Origin: Micromonospora chersina | Lineage (GTDB): Bacteria > Actinomycetota > Actinomycetes > Mycobacteriales > Micromonosporaceae | DNA: 64,000 bases | Assembly (NCBI RefSeq): GCF_900091475.1 | Contig: NZ_FMIB01000002.1 | Location: 930,001-994,000, forward strand | Direction: 5' to 3' | Shown here: one piece after another, positions 7,084 to 15,890 of the stretch | How the letters are laid out: each line of letters opens with the position of its first letter | Numbering within the stretch: position 1 is the first letter of the stretch | Program-made: the position numbers and the translations under genes | Notes under the pieces: model-generated | Database searches by the model: none | What the model was told of the DNA's origin: nothing | Seen by the model: the letters and a program-made list of their open reading frames with translations, nothing else

Positions 7084-9197
7084 GCGGCCGCCCCGGCCCG
7101 GGCGGACGCCGCGGTCGACTCCGGGCGCAGCGGGAAGTGGCAGGCCACCTGGTGCGCGTCGCCGGCAAGCGGCGGCTCGGTCGCGCAGACGTCCTGGGCC
7201 AGCGGGCAACGGGTCCGGAACCGACACCCGGTGGGCGGGTTCAGCGCGCTGGGCAGCTCGCCCCGGATGGTCACCCCGTCACGCGCGGCCGCGGGGTTCG
7301 GCGTGACGGTGGGGACGGCGTCGATGAGGGCCTGCGTGTACGGGTGCCGGGCGGCGCGGACCACGTCCCGGGCGGGCCCGACCTCGACGAGCTTGCCGAG
7401 GTACATGACGCCGATCCGGTCCGCCATGTAGTCGACGACGGACAGGTCGTGGCTGATGAAGACGTACGCCAGGCCGAGTTCACGCTGCAGGTCCCGCATG
7501 AGGTTGAGGACCTGCGCCTGGATGGACACGTCCAGCGCGCTCACCGGCTCGTCGCCGACGATCAGCCGGGGCTGCAGGGCCAGCGACCGGGCCAGCCCGA
7601 TGCGCTGCAGTTGGCCGCCGGAGAACTCGTGGGGGTAGCGCTCCAGGACCCGCCGCGACAGCCCCACCTGGTCGAGCAGCGTGGCGATCCGCGCCCGACG
7701 CTCCGCCGTGCCGCCCACCTTCTGGATCTCCAGGGGTTCGGCGAGGATGGCGTCGACGCGCATCCGCGGGTTCATGGCGGCGTAGCTGTCCTGGAACATG
7801 AGCTGGACCTGCCGGTGCATCCGGCGGCGTTCCCGTCCGGCCAGGCCGGCGATGTCCGTGCCGTCCAGCAGGATCTGCCCGGCGGTCGGCTGCTCCAGCC
7901 CGACGGCCAGCCGGCCCACTGTGGACTTGCCGCAGCCGGATTCGCCGACCAGCCCGAACGTCTCGCCCGGGCCGACGTCGAACGACACACCCGCCACGGC
8001 GCTGACCTGCCCGGCGGTCCGGCGCAGCAGCCCGCGCCCGTGCGCGGCGTAGTTCTTGACCAGGTTCCGCACCGACAGGACCGGCTCCGCCGCCGGCTCA
8101 CCGGGGCCGGCCGCCGCGCCCGCCGGTTGCGGCACCGGCTCGACCCGTACCGGGGCGGGCGGGCTGACCGGCGCTGCGCTCTCCGCCGGCACCGGGTGCA
8201 GGCAGGCGTGCTGGTGCGCGCCGGCGGACAGGGTCACCTCGGTGCTCCGGCACTCGTCGGTGACGTGCCGGCAGCGTGGCGCGAAGCGGCAGCCGGTCAG
8301 CGGCCGGGACAGGTCCGGCGGCAGGCCCGGGATGCTGTAGAGGCGGGCGTGTTCGCCGGACTCCCGGACCGCCGACTCGGGGAGCGCCTGCATGAGCGCC
8401 TGCGTGTAGCGGTGCCGCGGCGAGCGGAACAGCTCCGCGGTCGCCGCGGTCTCGACCACCCGTCCGGCGTACATGACGGCGACCCGGTCGGCGCGGCCGG
8501 CGATCACCCCCAGGTCGTGGGTGACCAGGACGACCGCCATCCCGAACTCTTCCCGGAGGTCGTCGATGAGTTCGAGGATCTGCCGCTGGGTGGTGACGTC
8601 GAGCGCGGTGGTCGGCTCGTCGGCGATGAGCAGGCGCGGTGAGCAGACCAGCGCCATCGCGATGGCGACCCGTTGCCGCATCCCGCCGGACAGCTCGTGC
8701 GGGTAGTTGTCGACGATCCGCTCCGGGCGCGGCATCCCGACCCGGCGCAGGATCTCGATGGTCCGCTCCCGGGCCTCCGCCCGGCCGACCCGCTCGTGCA
8801 CCCGCAGCGGTTCGCCGACCTGGACGCCGATGCGCATGGTCGGGTTGAGTGAGGTGAGCGGGTCCTGGAAGACCATGCCCATCCGGACCCCGCGGATCCG
8901 GCGTACCTCGTCGGGCGGCAGCGCGCGCAGGTCACGGCCCTCGAAGAGGATCTGTCCCCCGGCCACCTGGCCACCGGGTGGCAGCAGGCCCATGATCGAG
9001 AGCGCGGTCATCGTCTTGCCGCTGCCCGACTCCCCCACGACGCCGAGGGTCTCCCCCGGCATGACCTGGAGGCTGACCCCGTCCAGGGCGTGCACGGTGC
9101 CCCGGCGCAGCGCGATGTCGGTGTCGAGGTCGCGCAGTTCCAGCAGGGGCTGGACTCCGCCGGCTGCCGGCGTGTGCCGGCCGGTCGATTCGCTCAT
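7080..9197 (-). CDS. Peptide-type ABC transporter, fused double ATPase (DppD-DppF)
   Basis: A 705-residue protein joining two complete ABC ATPase domains of the oligopeptide/dipeptide class. The first half has Walker A GESGSGKT (55-62), the LSGGMRQ signature and LLIADEP. The second has GESGCGKS, FSGGQLQR and LIVGDEP. Each half ends with the oligopeptide-transporter C-terminal segment holding a Cys cluster (CRFAPRCRHV and CRFRTRCPLA), a type that can bind an Fe-S cluster in this family. An Ala/Pro linker joins the halves. It powers the two permeases encoded upstream on the same strand. The ATG at 9197 follows an AGGAGC-type ribosome site. Confidence 0.95.
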   Translation of the reverse strand: MSESTGRHTPAAGGVQPLLELRDLDTDIALRRGTVHALDGVSLQVMPGETLGVVGESGSGKTMTALSIMGLLPPGGQVAGGQILFEGRDLRALPPDEVRRIRGVRMGMVFQDPLTSLNPTMRIGVQVGEPLRVHERVGRAEARERTIEILRRVGMPRPERIVDNYPHELSGGMRQRVAIAMALVCSPRLLIADEPTTALDVTTQRQILELIDDLREEFGMAVVLVTHDLGVIAGRADRVAVMYAGRVVETAATAELFRSPRHRYTQALMQALPESAVRESGEHARLYSIPGLPPDLSRPLTGCRFAPRCRHVTDECRSTEVTLSAGAHQHACLHPVPAESAAPVSPPAPVRVEPVPQPAGAAAGPGEPAAEPVLSVRNLVKNYAAHGRGLLRRTAGQVSAVAGVSFDVGPGETFGLVGESGCGKSTVGRLAVGLEQPTAGQILLDGTDIAGLAGRERRRMHRQVQLMFQDSYAAMNPRMRVDAILAEPLEIQKVGGTAERRARIATLLDQVGLSRRVLERYPHEFSGGQLQRIGLARSLALQPRLIVGDEPVSALDVSIQAQVLNLMRDLQRELGLAYVFISHDLSVVDYMADRIGVMYLGKLVEVGPARDVVRAARHPYTQALIDAVPTVTPNPAAARDGVTIRGELPSALNPPTGCRFRTRCPLAQDVCATEPPLAGDAHQVACHFPLRPESTAASARAGAAA

Positions 9198-9210
9198 TTT
9201 CTGCTCCTGG

Positions 9211-10131
9211 TCAGCGTCGCCGGAGGCGGACCTCGAAGGCGTCCCTCAGCCCGTCGCCGATGAAGTTGAAGGCGAGGACGATGAGGATGATGGCGATGCC
9301 GGGCGGGTAGTGCAGCCACCAGTGGCCGCTGTAGGTGTCCGCCAGGCCGTCGGAGAGCATCCCGCCCCAGTTCGCCGCCGGCGGGGGGACGCCGAGGCCG
9401 AGGAAGGACAGGTACGCGACATAGAGGATCGCGTCGGCGACCTGGAAGGTCGCGTTGACGATCACGGTCCCGATGGCGTTCGGCACGATGTGCCGGCGTA
9501 CCGCCCGGCCGCCGGTGCCACCCATCCCCCGCATCGCCTGGACGTACTCGCGGGAGCGCAGGGTCAGCGCGTCACCCCGGACCAGCCGCGCCGGGCCCAG
9601 CCAGGCGAAGGCGCCGATGATGACGATGAGCATGGGCACGCTCGGCGTGACGATGGCGGCGAGCAGCATGAAGAGGAACAGCGACGGGATCGACATCATG
9701 GCGTCGACCACCCGCATCATCGCCGAGTCCACCCAGCCGCCCGCGAACCCGGCCACGGCGCCCCAGATCGTGCCCACGGCGGTGGCGAGGATCCCGGCGG
9801 CGAGCCCGACGATGATCGACGTCTGACCGCCGAGCATGAGCCGCCCCAACTGGTCGTAGCCGACCCCGTCGGTGCCGAGCGGGTGCCCCTGCTCGCCGGG
9901 GGCCAGGTGGACCGCCGTGAGGTCGGTGTGCACCTGGTCGGTGTGGTAGAAGAGCGGGCCGAGGAAGCAGATCCCGGCCAGCAGGACGAACAGGCCCAGG
10001 CCCACGAGGGCCAGCCGGTTCTCGCAGAAGACGACCAGCCCCTGCCGCCAGAGGCCGCGCACCGGCGCCTCGGCGTCGGCCGGCTGGTCGGGGACGGCGC
10101 CGGGGCGGACCGCCTCGGAGAGTGTGGTCAT
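9211..10131 (-). CDS. Peptide-type ABC transporter permease (DppC-like)
   Basis: A 306-residue permease with an N-terminal OppC-type helix (about residues 35-60) followed by an extracytoplasmic LGTDGVGYDQLGRL motif, characteristic of DppC. The EAA loop reads RSREYVQAMRGMGGTGGRAVRRHIVPN. Its start overlaps the preceding permease stop by four bases. It forms the channel with the DppB-like protein. The substrate class is peptide-like by family; the actual ligand is unknown. Confidence 0.93.
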   Translation of the reverse strand: MTTLSEAVRPGAVPDQPADAEAPVRGLWRQGLVVFCENRLALVGLGLFVLLAGICFLGPLFYHTDQVHTDLTAVHLAPGEQGHPLGTDGVGYDQLGRLMLGGQTSIIVGLAAGILATAVGTIWGAVAGFAGGWVDSAMMRVVDAMMSIPSLFLFMLLAAIVTPSVPMLIVIIGAFAWLGPARLVRGDALTLRSREYVQAMRGMGGTGGRAVRRHIVPNAIGTVIVNATFQVADAILYVAYLSFLGLGVPPPAANWGGMLSDGLADTYSGHWWLHYPPGIAIILIVLAFNFIGDGLRDAFEVRLRRR

Positions 10132-11087
10132 GACGCGCTCCGCTGGAGTCGGACCCGGGGATCGACGGCGGCGTAGAGCAGGTCGGCGACGAGCGCGCCG
10201 ACCACCGTCGCGATCGAGATGATGACGGTGACCCCGAGCAGGATCGGGAAGTCACGCTTGAGCGCCGCCTGCCAGAACAGGTGTCCCATGCCGGGGAAGT
10301 TGAACAGCGACTCGACGACCAGCGCGCCGCTGAACAGCGCGGGCAGGTACATCCCGAGCAGCGCGATGACCGGGAACAGCCCGTTGCGCAGGGTGTGCCG
10401 CAGCACCACCCGCCGCTCGGAGAGGCCCTTGCTGCGGGCGGTGCGGACGTAGTTCTCGTTGAGGTTGTCGACCATGGCGGAGCGGACGTACCGCGAGTAG
10501 ACGGCGATGGTGACGATGGCGAGCGTGATCGTCGGCAGGACCAGCCCGGCCGGGTCGGCGAGCACCTCCGCCACGGTGAACCCCTGCGGCGCCTCGGGCG
10601 GCAGGATCGGCCAGACCTGCGAGAACACGATGATCATCATGAGGCCCAGGAAGAAGATGGGCGTGGCGTACGCCAGCAGCGACAGCGAGGTGATGGCGTA
10701 GTCGGGCCACCGGTTGCGGCGTACCGCCTGGATCACGCCGAGCGGGATCGCCAGCACGACGGCGAGCACTGTCGACAGCAGCGACAGCACCATGGTCTTC
10801 GGCAGCCGCTGGCTGATCGCCTCGACGACCGACTGGTTGAGCTGGTACGAGTAGCCCAGGTCGCCGCGCAGCAGGCGGTGCACGTACATGCCGTACTGCT
10901 GGATCCAGGGCCGGTCGTAGCCCATGTCGTGGTTGAACGCCGCCAGCTGCTCCAGCGTCGCCTCCTTGCCGAGGGTGGCGCGTGCCGCGCCGCCGGGCAG
11001 CAGGTGCAGGATGAGGAACGCGATCACCGTGACGAGCACGACGACGACGAGGGCCTGGCCCACGCGCGTGATGAGGTACCGGACCAC
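10128..11087 (-). CDS. Peptide-type ABC transporter permease (DppB-like)
   Basis: A 319-residue permease opening with MVRYLITRVGQALVVVVLV and a LLPGG motif, typical of DppB. It has six membrane helices and an EAA loop (NYVRTARSKGLSERRVVLRHTLRN). It is the first permease gene after the binding-protein gene and is separated from it by 77 bp containing a strong hairpin. Translational coupling (ATGA) links it to the next permease. Confidence 0.93.
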   Translation of the reverse strand: MVRYLITRVGQALVVVVLVTVIAFLILHLLPGGAARATLGKEATLEQLAAFNHDMGYDRPWIQQYGMYVHRLLRGDLGYSYQLNQSVVEAISQRLPKTMVLSLLSTVLAVVLAIPLGVIQAVRRNRWPDYAITSLSLLAYATPIFFLGLMMIIVFSQVWPILPPEAPQGFTVAEVLADPAGLVLPTITLAIVTIAVYSRYVRSAMVDNLNENYVRTARSKGLSERRVVLRHTLRNGLFPVIALLGMYLPALFSGALVVESLFNFPGMGHLFWQAALKRDFPILLGVTVIISIATVVGALVADLLYAAVDPRVRLQRSAS

Positions 11088-11115
11088 CTGGGCCCCGCCT
11101 CCTCCCCGGTCGGGA

Positions 11116-11144
11116 CCCCGGCGGCGCGGTGGGCGCCGCCGGGG
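11116..11144 (-). terminator. Intercistronic hairpin, probable attenuator
   Basis: Eleven-base perfect arms (CCCCGGCGGCG and complement) flank a seven-base loop, between the binding-protein gene and the permeases. Such a hairpin would cause partial termination or stabilise the upstream mRNA, giving more binding protein than membrane components, as in many ABC operons. Confidence 0.5.
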
Positions 11145-11164
11145 CCGGGACGATCAGTGGTCGG

Positions 11165-12970
11165 TCACTTCCAGGACCAGTCCTGGAAGTACATGAAGTT
11201 CATCGGGTCCTGCGGCTCGACCCCCTGCAGGCCGGACCGGTACGCCGAGACCTGGAACACCGGGTTCGGCATCCAGAGCACCGGCAGGTCCTTGGCGAGG
11301 AAGTCGTTGTACGCCTTGAGCGCGCTCTCGTCGCCGGAGAACTGGGTGGCCTCGATGAGCTTGTCGGCCTCCGGGTTGCTGTAGCTGCCCAGGTTCACCG
11401 GGGCGCCGGTGGCGAAGAGCCGCTCGCCGCTGGCGAACGCCGGGTAGTACCAGCTGCCCTGCGAGCCGAAGAAGGACATGTCCCACGAGCAGGTCGCGTC
11501 GGTCGGCTTGCAGGCCGGGGTGACCGCGACCGAGTCGGGCACCTCCTTGATGGTCAGCTGGATGCCCAGCTTGGCCATCTGCGACTTGATCTCGGCGAAC
11601 ATCTTGGTCGTGGCGGCGAAGCCGGTCTGGCTGGTCACGGTGAGCTTCAGCGGAGTGCCGGCGGCGATGCCCTCGCCGCACTGGTTCGGCCCGCTGCCCG
11701 GCGTCTGGCAGGTGGTCTGCCCGTCCGGGGTCACCTTCCAGCCGTGGCCCTCCAGCAGTTCCTTCGCCTTCGCCGGGTCGAAGGAGTAGGCGCAGCCGGC
11801 GGCGTCGGTGCCGTTGGCGCCCGGCTTGGCCGGCACCGGGCCGCAGGTCGGCGCGGCCGTGCCGGACCAGATCACCTTGCTGATCGTCGGCTGGTCGATG
11901 AGCATCTGCAGCGACTGCCGCAGGTACGGCTGCTTGAACAGCACCCCGGTCTTCGGGTTGTTGAAGTTCAGCTGCAGGTAGGTGACGGACCAGCCGTACC
12001 ACGGCGAGACCGTGTAGCCCTTGGACTTGAGGTAGCCCTCCTGCGAGAGGTTGGCCGCGGGCACGTAGCCGTAGTCGATGTCACCGGCGCGCAGGACGTT
12101 GAACTCCGCGTCGTCGCCGGTGAACGGCCGCAGCACGATCTTGGCGAGCTTCGGCTTGTCCGTGCCGGAGTAGTTCGGCTGTGCGGCGAGGGTGACCTCG
12201 CCGTTGGGCACGTACTTCGCCAGCTTCCAGGGGCCGCTGGTGACCTTCCACAGCTCGTTGGAGTCGTAGGTCTTCGGGTCCTTGGCGGCCGCGGTGAGGA
12301 AGTCGAAGACCTTCTTCGCGCCCGCCGGGGTGCTGGCCAGGTCGCTGACGGCCGCGGTGGCGGAGTCCTTGTCCCAGGCGTGCTGGGGCATCGGGGTGAT
12401 CTTGTTGAGCTGGTTGTCGACGAACCAGGCGGTGTTGAAGACCTTCGTGGTGGTGATCGAGAAGGTCTTCTCGTCCTTGACCGACCACCGGGCGATGTTG
12501 TCCGGGAGGCCGCCGGCCCGGTAGGACGCCCACTTGTCCTTGTTGGCCCTGACCAGGTCGTACCAGAACTGGATGTCCCGGGTGGTGACCGGCTTTCCGT
12601 CGGACCAGGTGTTGTCCTTCAGCGTGATGGTCAGCGTCCTGCCGCCGTCGCTGACCACCGGCGCCTCGGCCATCGAGCGCTGCGGGTCGATGTTGTACTG
12701 CGCCGTGCCGTCCAGCTTGTACTGGTAGAGGGACCGGTACAGCGCCTGGCCGAAGATGGCGTTCTCGCCCTGCGTGAAGCCGGGCGCCGAGATCGGCAGG
12801 ATCCAGTTGGGGGTACGGAAGGCGACGGTCGCGGTGTCCTTGCCCTGACTCCCGCCGTCCTTCGACGAACCGCTGCCACCACCGCAGGCGACCAGACCCG
12901 CCCCGAGGGCGACGGCGCTGGCTACCGCGACCGCGCCGCGGAGGGCTCGCCGGGGAAATCTGCTCCTCAT
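11165..12970 (-). CDS. Peptide-type ABC transporter substrate-binding lipoprotein (SBP family 5)
   Basis: A 601-residue family-5 solute-binding protein. A lipoprotein signal peptide ends in LVAC with Cys29 as the lipidation site, followed by a Gly/Ser linker. Family features include the DVKNYxW-type region (SDGKPVTTRDIQFWYDLV), a PxVSDGGRTLTITLKDN strand and YLQLNFNNPKTGVLFKQPYLRQSLQ. It has several Cys residues around 390-430 (CAYSF, CQTPGSGPNQC), so surface disulfides are possible. GAGGAGA precedes the ATG at 12970. It is the first gene of the transporter operon and is transcribed away from the ROK regulator gene. Confidence 0.93.
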   Translation of the reverse strand: MRSRFPRRALRGAVAVASAVALGAGLVACGGGSGSSKDGGSQGKDTATVAFRTPNWILPISAPGFTQGENAIFGQALYRSLYQYKLDGTAQYNIDPQRSMAEAPVVSDGGRTLTITLKDNTWSDGKPVTTRDIQFWYDLVRANKDKWASYRAGGLPDNIARWSVKDEKTFSITTTKVFNTAWFVDNQLNKITPMPQHAWDKDSATAAVSDLASTPAGAKKVFDFLTAAAKDPKTYDSNELWKVTSGPWKLAKYVPNGEVTLAAQPNYSGTDKPKLAKIVLRPFTGDDAEFNVLRAGDIDYGYVPAANLSQEGYLKSKGYTVSPWYGWSVTYLQLNFNNPKTGVLFKQPYLRQSLQMLIDQPTISKVIWSGTAAPTCGPVPAKPGANGTDAAGCAYSFDPAKAKELLEGHGWKVTPDGQTTCQTPGSGPNQCGEGIAAGTPLKLTVTSQTGFAATTKMFAEIKSQMAKLGIQLTIKEVPDSVAVTPACKPTDATCSWDMSFFGSQGSWYYPAFASGERLFATGAPVNLGSYSNPEADKLIEATQFSGDESALKAYNDFLAKDLPVLWMPNPVFQVSAYRSGLQGVEPQDPMNFMYFQDWSWK

Positions 12971-13071
12971 GAATCTCCTCGATTGATGTGACCTGCCCCG
13001 CGTCTCCGGGCGCTACCGGCGGTGTCCCGCGTTCGGCCACCTGGTGCTGCTCCTCGACGTTCGACGCGGAG

Positions 13072-13100
13072 AATGTATCCGGGCCGAAGTGTTGAGTCAA
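13072..13100 (-). promoter_or_regulatory. Promoter for the peptide transporter operon, with overlapping palindrome
   Basis: Read on the minus strand, TTGACT and TACATT are separated by 17 bases, a good vegetative promoter. The -35 box sits inside the palindrome TTGAGTCAA (13092-13100), beside an AT-rich GAAAGTTA element at 13102-13109 in an otherwise very GC-rich region. This is the likely binding area of the ROK repressor encoded just downstream on the other strand. Confidence 0.5.
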
Positions 13101-13258
13101 CGAAAGTTACCCTCTTTATTCGGCTACTTCGGCCAGGGTACGATCTAAGTCGGCGAAGCATCGACCGAAACTCTTCGCGTGGGCTCCGGGGCGCACCCCG
13201 CCGGGCACTGCGACACTGAGGCGGCGCCGGAGGACCGCCCGAACAAGGAGAGGCACCC

Positions 13259-14404
13259 TTGGAACCTTCGATCTCCGCCACGCTGCGAGACCAGACCCTG
13301 AGCCTGCTGGCCAGCGGCACGGTCACCTCGCGCGCCGACCTCATCGAGGCGTTGCAGGTCGCCCCCTCGACCGTCACGAGCGTGGTGCGCCGGCTGCTGG
13401 AGGAGGGCGTCATCCTCGAGGAGGGGGTGGGCCGGTCCACCGGCGGACGACGCCCCCGGATCCTGCGCCTGCGGGAGACCAACGGGATCCTCGCCGTCGC
13501 GGAGCTGGGCGGCCGGCACGCCCGGGTGGGGTTGTGCGCGCCCGACGGAGGCCTGCGCGCCACCGAGGAGGTCGCCATCGACATCGCCGCCGGACCGACC
13601 GAGGTGTTCGAGGTCGTCGCGGCGACGGTCGACCGGCTCCACGCGGCGACCGCGCCCGGCCAGGAGCTGCTCGGGGTCGGCGTGGCCCTGCCGGGTCCGG
13701 TCGAGTTCCCCGGTGGACGGCTGATCGGCCCGGCCCGGATGCCCGGCTGGAGCGGCGTCGACGCGAGGGCCCGCCTCACCGAGCGCTTCCCGGTGCCGGT
13801 GGTCGTCGACAACGACGCCAAGGCGGCGGCCATCGGCGAGTACGTCACCCGGCGCAACGAGTTCGGCGACATGATCTACGTGAAGGCCGGCACCGGCATC
13901 GGCGCCTGCCTGGTCAGCGGCGGTCAGATCTACCGGGGCGGGCGCGGCCTCAGCGGCGACGTCACCCACGTCCGGGTGGCCGACAGCGGCGAGCGGGAGT
14001 GCTCCTGCGGCAGCCGGGGCTGTCTGGAAACCGTCGCCAGCGGCGCCGCCCTGGCCCGCCAGTTGGCCGAGCAGGGGTCGTCGGCGACCACGATCCGGCA
14101 CATCGTGGCGGCGGTCAGCGACGCCGACCCGACCGTCGTGACCATGGTGCGCCACGCCGGCAGGCTGCTCGGCGTCGCCCTCTCCGGCCTTGTCAACTTC
14201 CTCAACCCCGACGCCGTCGTCATCGGCGGCGCACTGTCCAGCCTCGACGTCTACGTGGCCGCGACCCGCGGGATGCTCTACGAGCGCTGCCTACCGTCCA
14301 TGACCCAGTCCCTGACCATCGAAGCCAGCGTCGCGGGCCCGGATGCGGCCCTGGTCGGCCTCGGGCACCTGCTGCGCACGACGACCGACGTACGACCCTC
14401 CTGA
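13259..14404 (+). CDS. ROK family transcriptional repressor
   Basis: A 381-residue NagC/XylR-type protein. An N-terminal winged helix-turn-helix (about 10-70; VTSRADLIEALQVAPSTVTSVVRRLLEEG) is fused to an actin-like ROK sugar-sensor domain. The zinc-binding CSCGSRGCLE motif and DNDAKAAAIGEY are intact. Translation starts at TTG 13259, placed eight bases after AAGGAG; no better ATG or GTG exists. It is divergent from the peptide transporter and upstream of the M81 peptidase and ROK kinase, so it probably represses both directions and responds to a sugar or sugar-phosphate. Confidence 0.92.
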   Translation: MEPSISATLRDQTLSLLASGTVTSRADLIEALQVAPSTVTSVVRRLLEEGVILEEGVGRSTGGRRPRILRLRETNGILAVAELGGRHARVGLCAPDGGLRATEEVAIDIAAGPTEVFEVVAATVDRLHAATAPGQELLGVGVALPGPVEFPGGRLIGPARMPGWSGVDARARLTERFPVPVVVDNDAKAAAIGEYVTRRNEFGDMIYVKAGTGIGACLVSGGQIYRGGRGLSGDVTHVRVADSGERECSCGSRGCLETVASGAALARQLAEQGSSATTIRHIVAAVSDADPTVVTMVRHAGRLLGVALSGLVNFLNPDAVVIGGALSSLDVYVAATRGMLYERCLPSMTQSLTIEASVAGPDAALVGLGHLLRTTTDVRPS

Positions 14405-14416
14405 GGAGCAACACCC

Positions 14417-15886
14417 GTGCCCCGTCCCCTCCGCGTCGCCATCGGCGGCATCCACATCGAGTCCAGCACGTTCTCGCCGCACCTGAGCACCGCCGACGAC
14501 TTCGAGGTCACCCGGGGCGACGCGCTGCTGGCCCGGTACGACTGGCTCTCCCCCGCCCAGCCCTGGGCCACCGACGTCGAGTGGATCCCGCTCGTGCACG
14601 CCCGGGCCCTGCCCGGCGGGGCGGTGGACCGGGCGACGTACGAGGCCTGGGCCACCGAGCTGGTGGAGAAGCTGGCCGCGGCCGGCCCTCTGGACGGCAT
14701 GCTGCTGGACTTCCACGGCGCCATGACCGTCGTCGGGAGCGACGACGCGGAGGGCCACCTCGTCGCCGCCATCCGGTCGGTGCTCGGGCCGGAGCCGTTC
14801 GTCTCCGCCGCGATGGACCTGCACGGCAACGTCTCCCAGGTGCTCTTCGACGCCTGCGACCTGCTCACCTGCTACCGCACCGCCCCGCACGTCGACGTGT
14901 GGGAGACCCGGGAGCGCGCCGCCCGCAACCTGGTCGAGGCGCTGCGCCGGCAGCAGCGCCCGCACAAGGCGCTGGTCCACGTGCCGATCCTGCTGCCCGG
15001 GGAGATGACCAGCACCCGCGAGGAGCCGGCCCGGGGCCTCTACGCGCGGATCCCCGACATCGAGGCCCGCGACGGCGTCGTCGACGCGGCGATCTGGATC
15101 GGGTACGCCTGGGCCGACCAGCCGCGTTGCCGGGGCGCGGTCGTCGTCACCGGCACCGACGCCACCGCCACGGCCGAGGCGGCCCGCGAACTCGGCGGGC
15201 ACTTCTGGGCGGCCCGCGACGAGTTCGCCTTCGTCGCTCCCACCGGCTCGATGGACGAGTGCCTCGACACCGCCCTGGCCGCGGTCGCCGATCCGGCCCG
15301 GCGGCCGTTCTTCATCAGCGACTCCGGTGACAACCCGGGCGCCGGCGGCGCCGACGACGTCACCTTCGCCCTGGAACGGATGCTGGCCCGCCCCGAGATC
15401 CGCGACGGCTCCCGCCGTGCCGTGTTCGCCTCGCTGGTCGACCCGCAGGCCGTGGCCCAGGTCGCCGACCAGCCGCTCGGCTCGCCGGTCCGGGTGACCG
15501 TCGGCGGGCGGATCGACTCCCGGAGCCCGGGGCCGCTGCCGCTCGACGGGATCCTGGAGGCGGTCGCCGACGATCCCGACGGCGGGCGGTGTGTCAGCGT
15601 ACGGGTGGGCGGGCTCAGCGTCTTCGTCACCTCCCGCCGGATGCAGTACCGCCTGCTGGAGTCCTACGCACGGCTGGGCGTCAAGCTCGATGAGGTGGAT
15701 CTCGTCGTGGTGAAGATCGGCTATCTCGAACCCGAGCTGTTCGACGCCGCCGGAGACTGGCTGCTCGCCCTGACGCCGGGCGGCGTCGACCAGGACCTCG
15801 CGCGACTGCCGTACCGGAAGGTGGTGCGACCGCTGTTCCCCCTGGACCGCGACTTCACCGCGGACCTCGCCGTGGTGACCGGGTGA
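14417..15886 (+). CDS. M81 family metallopeptidase (MlrC / microcystinase C type)
   Basis: A 489-residue member of the MlrC family, zinc-dependent enzymes named for cleaving linearised microcystin peptides. The N-terminal domain shows IGGIHIESSTFSP, LLDFHGAM and AAMDLHGNVS, which carry the expected metal-binding Asp and His residues. The C-terminal DUF1485-type domain starts near residue 290 (FFISDSGDNPGAGGADD). The substrate is unknown. The location between a ROK repressor and a ROK kinase, facing a peptide ABC transporter, suggests it hydrolyses the imported compound, perhaps a sugar-peptide or a D-amino-acid-containing peptide. It starts 12 bp after the ROK repressor stop. Confidence 0.9.
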   Translation: MPRPLRVAIGGIHIESSTFSPHLSTADDFEVTRGDALLARYDWLSPAQPWATDVEWIPLVHARALPGGAVDRATYEAWATELVEKLAAAGPLDGMLLDFHGAMTVVGSDDAEGHLVAAIRSVLGPEPFVSAAMDLHGNVSQVLFDACDLLTCYRTAPHVDVWETRERAARNLVEALRRQQRPHKALVHVPILLPGEMTSTREEPARGLYARIPDIEARDGVVDAAIWIGYAWADQPRCRGAVVVTGTDATATAEAARELGGHFWAARDEFAFVAPTGSMDECLDTALAAVADPARRPFFISDSGDNPGAGGADDVTFALERMLARPEIRDGSRRAVFASLVDPQAVAQVADQPLGSPVRVTVGGRIDSRSPGPLPLDGILEAVADDPDGGRCVSVRVGGLSVFVTSRRMQYRLLESYARLGVKLDEVDLVVVKIGYLEPELFDAAGDWLLALTPGGVDQDLARLPYRKVVRPLFPLDRDFTADLAVVTG

Positions 15887-15890
15887 TCGC

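Noticed and set aside
11129..12991. 620-codon plus-strand open frame opposite the peptide-binding lipoprotein
   Set aside because: Antisense shadow in GC-rich DNA; the minus-strand product has a signal peptide and clear family motifs.
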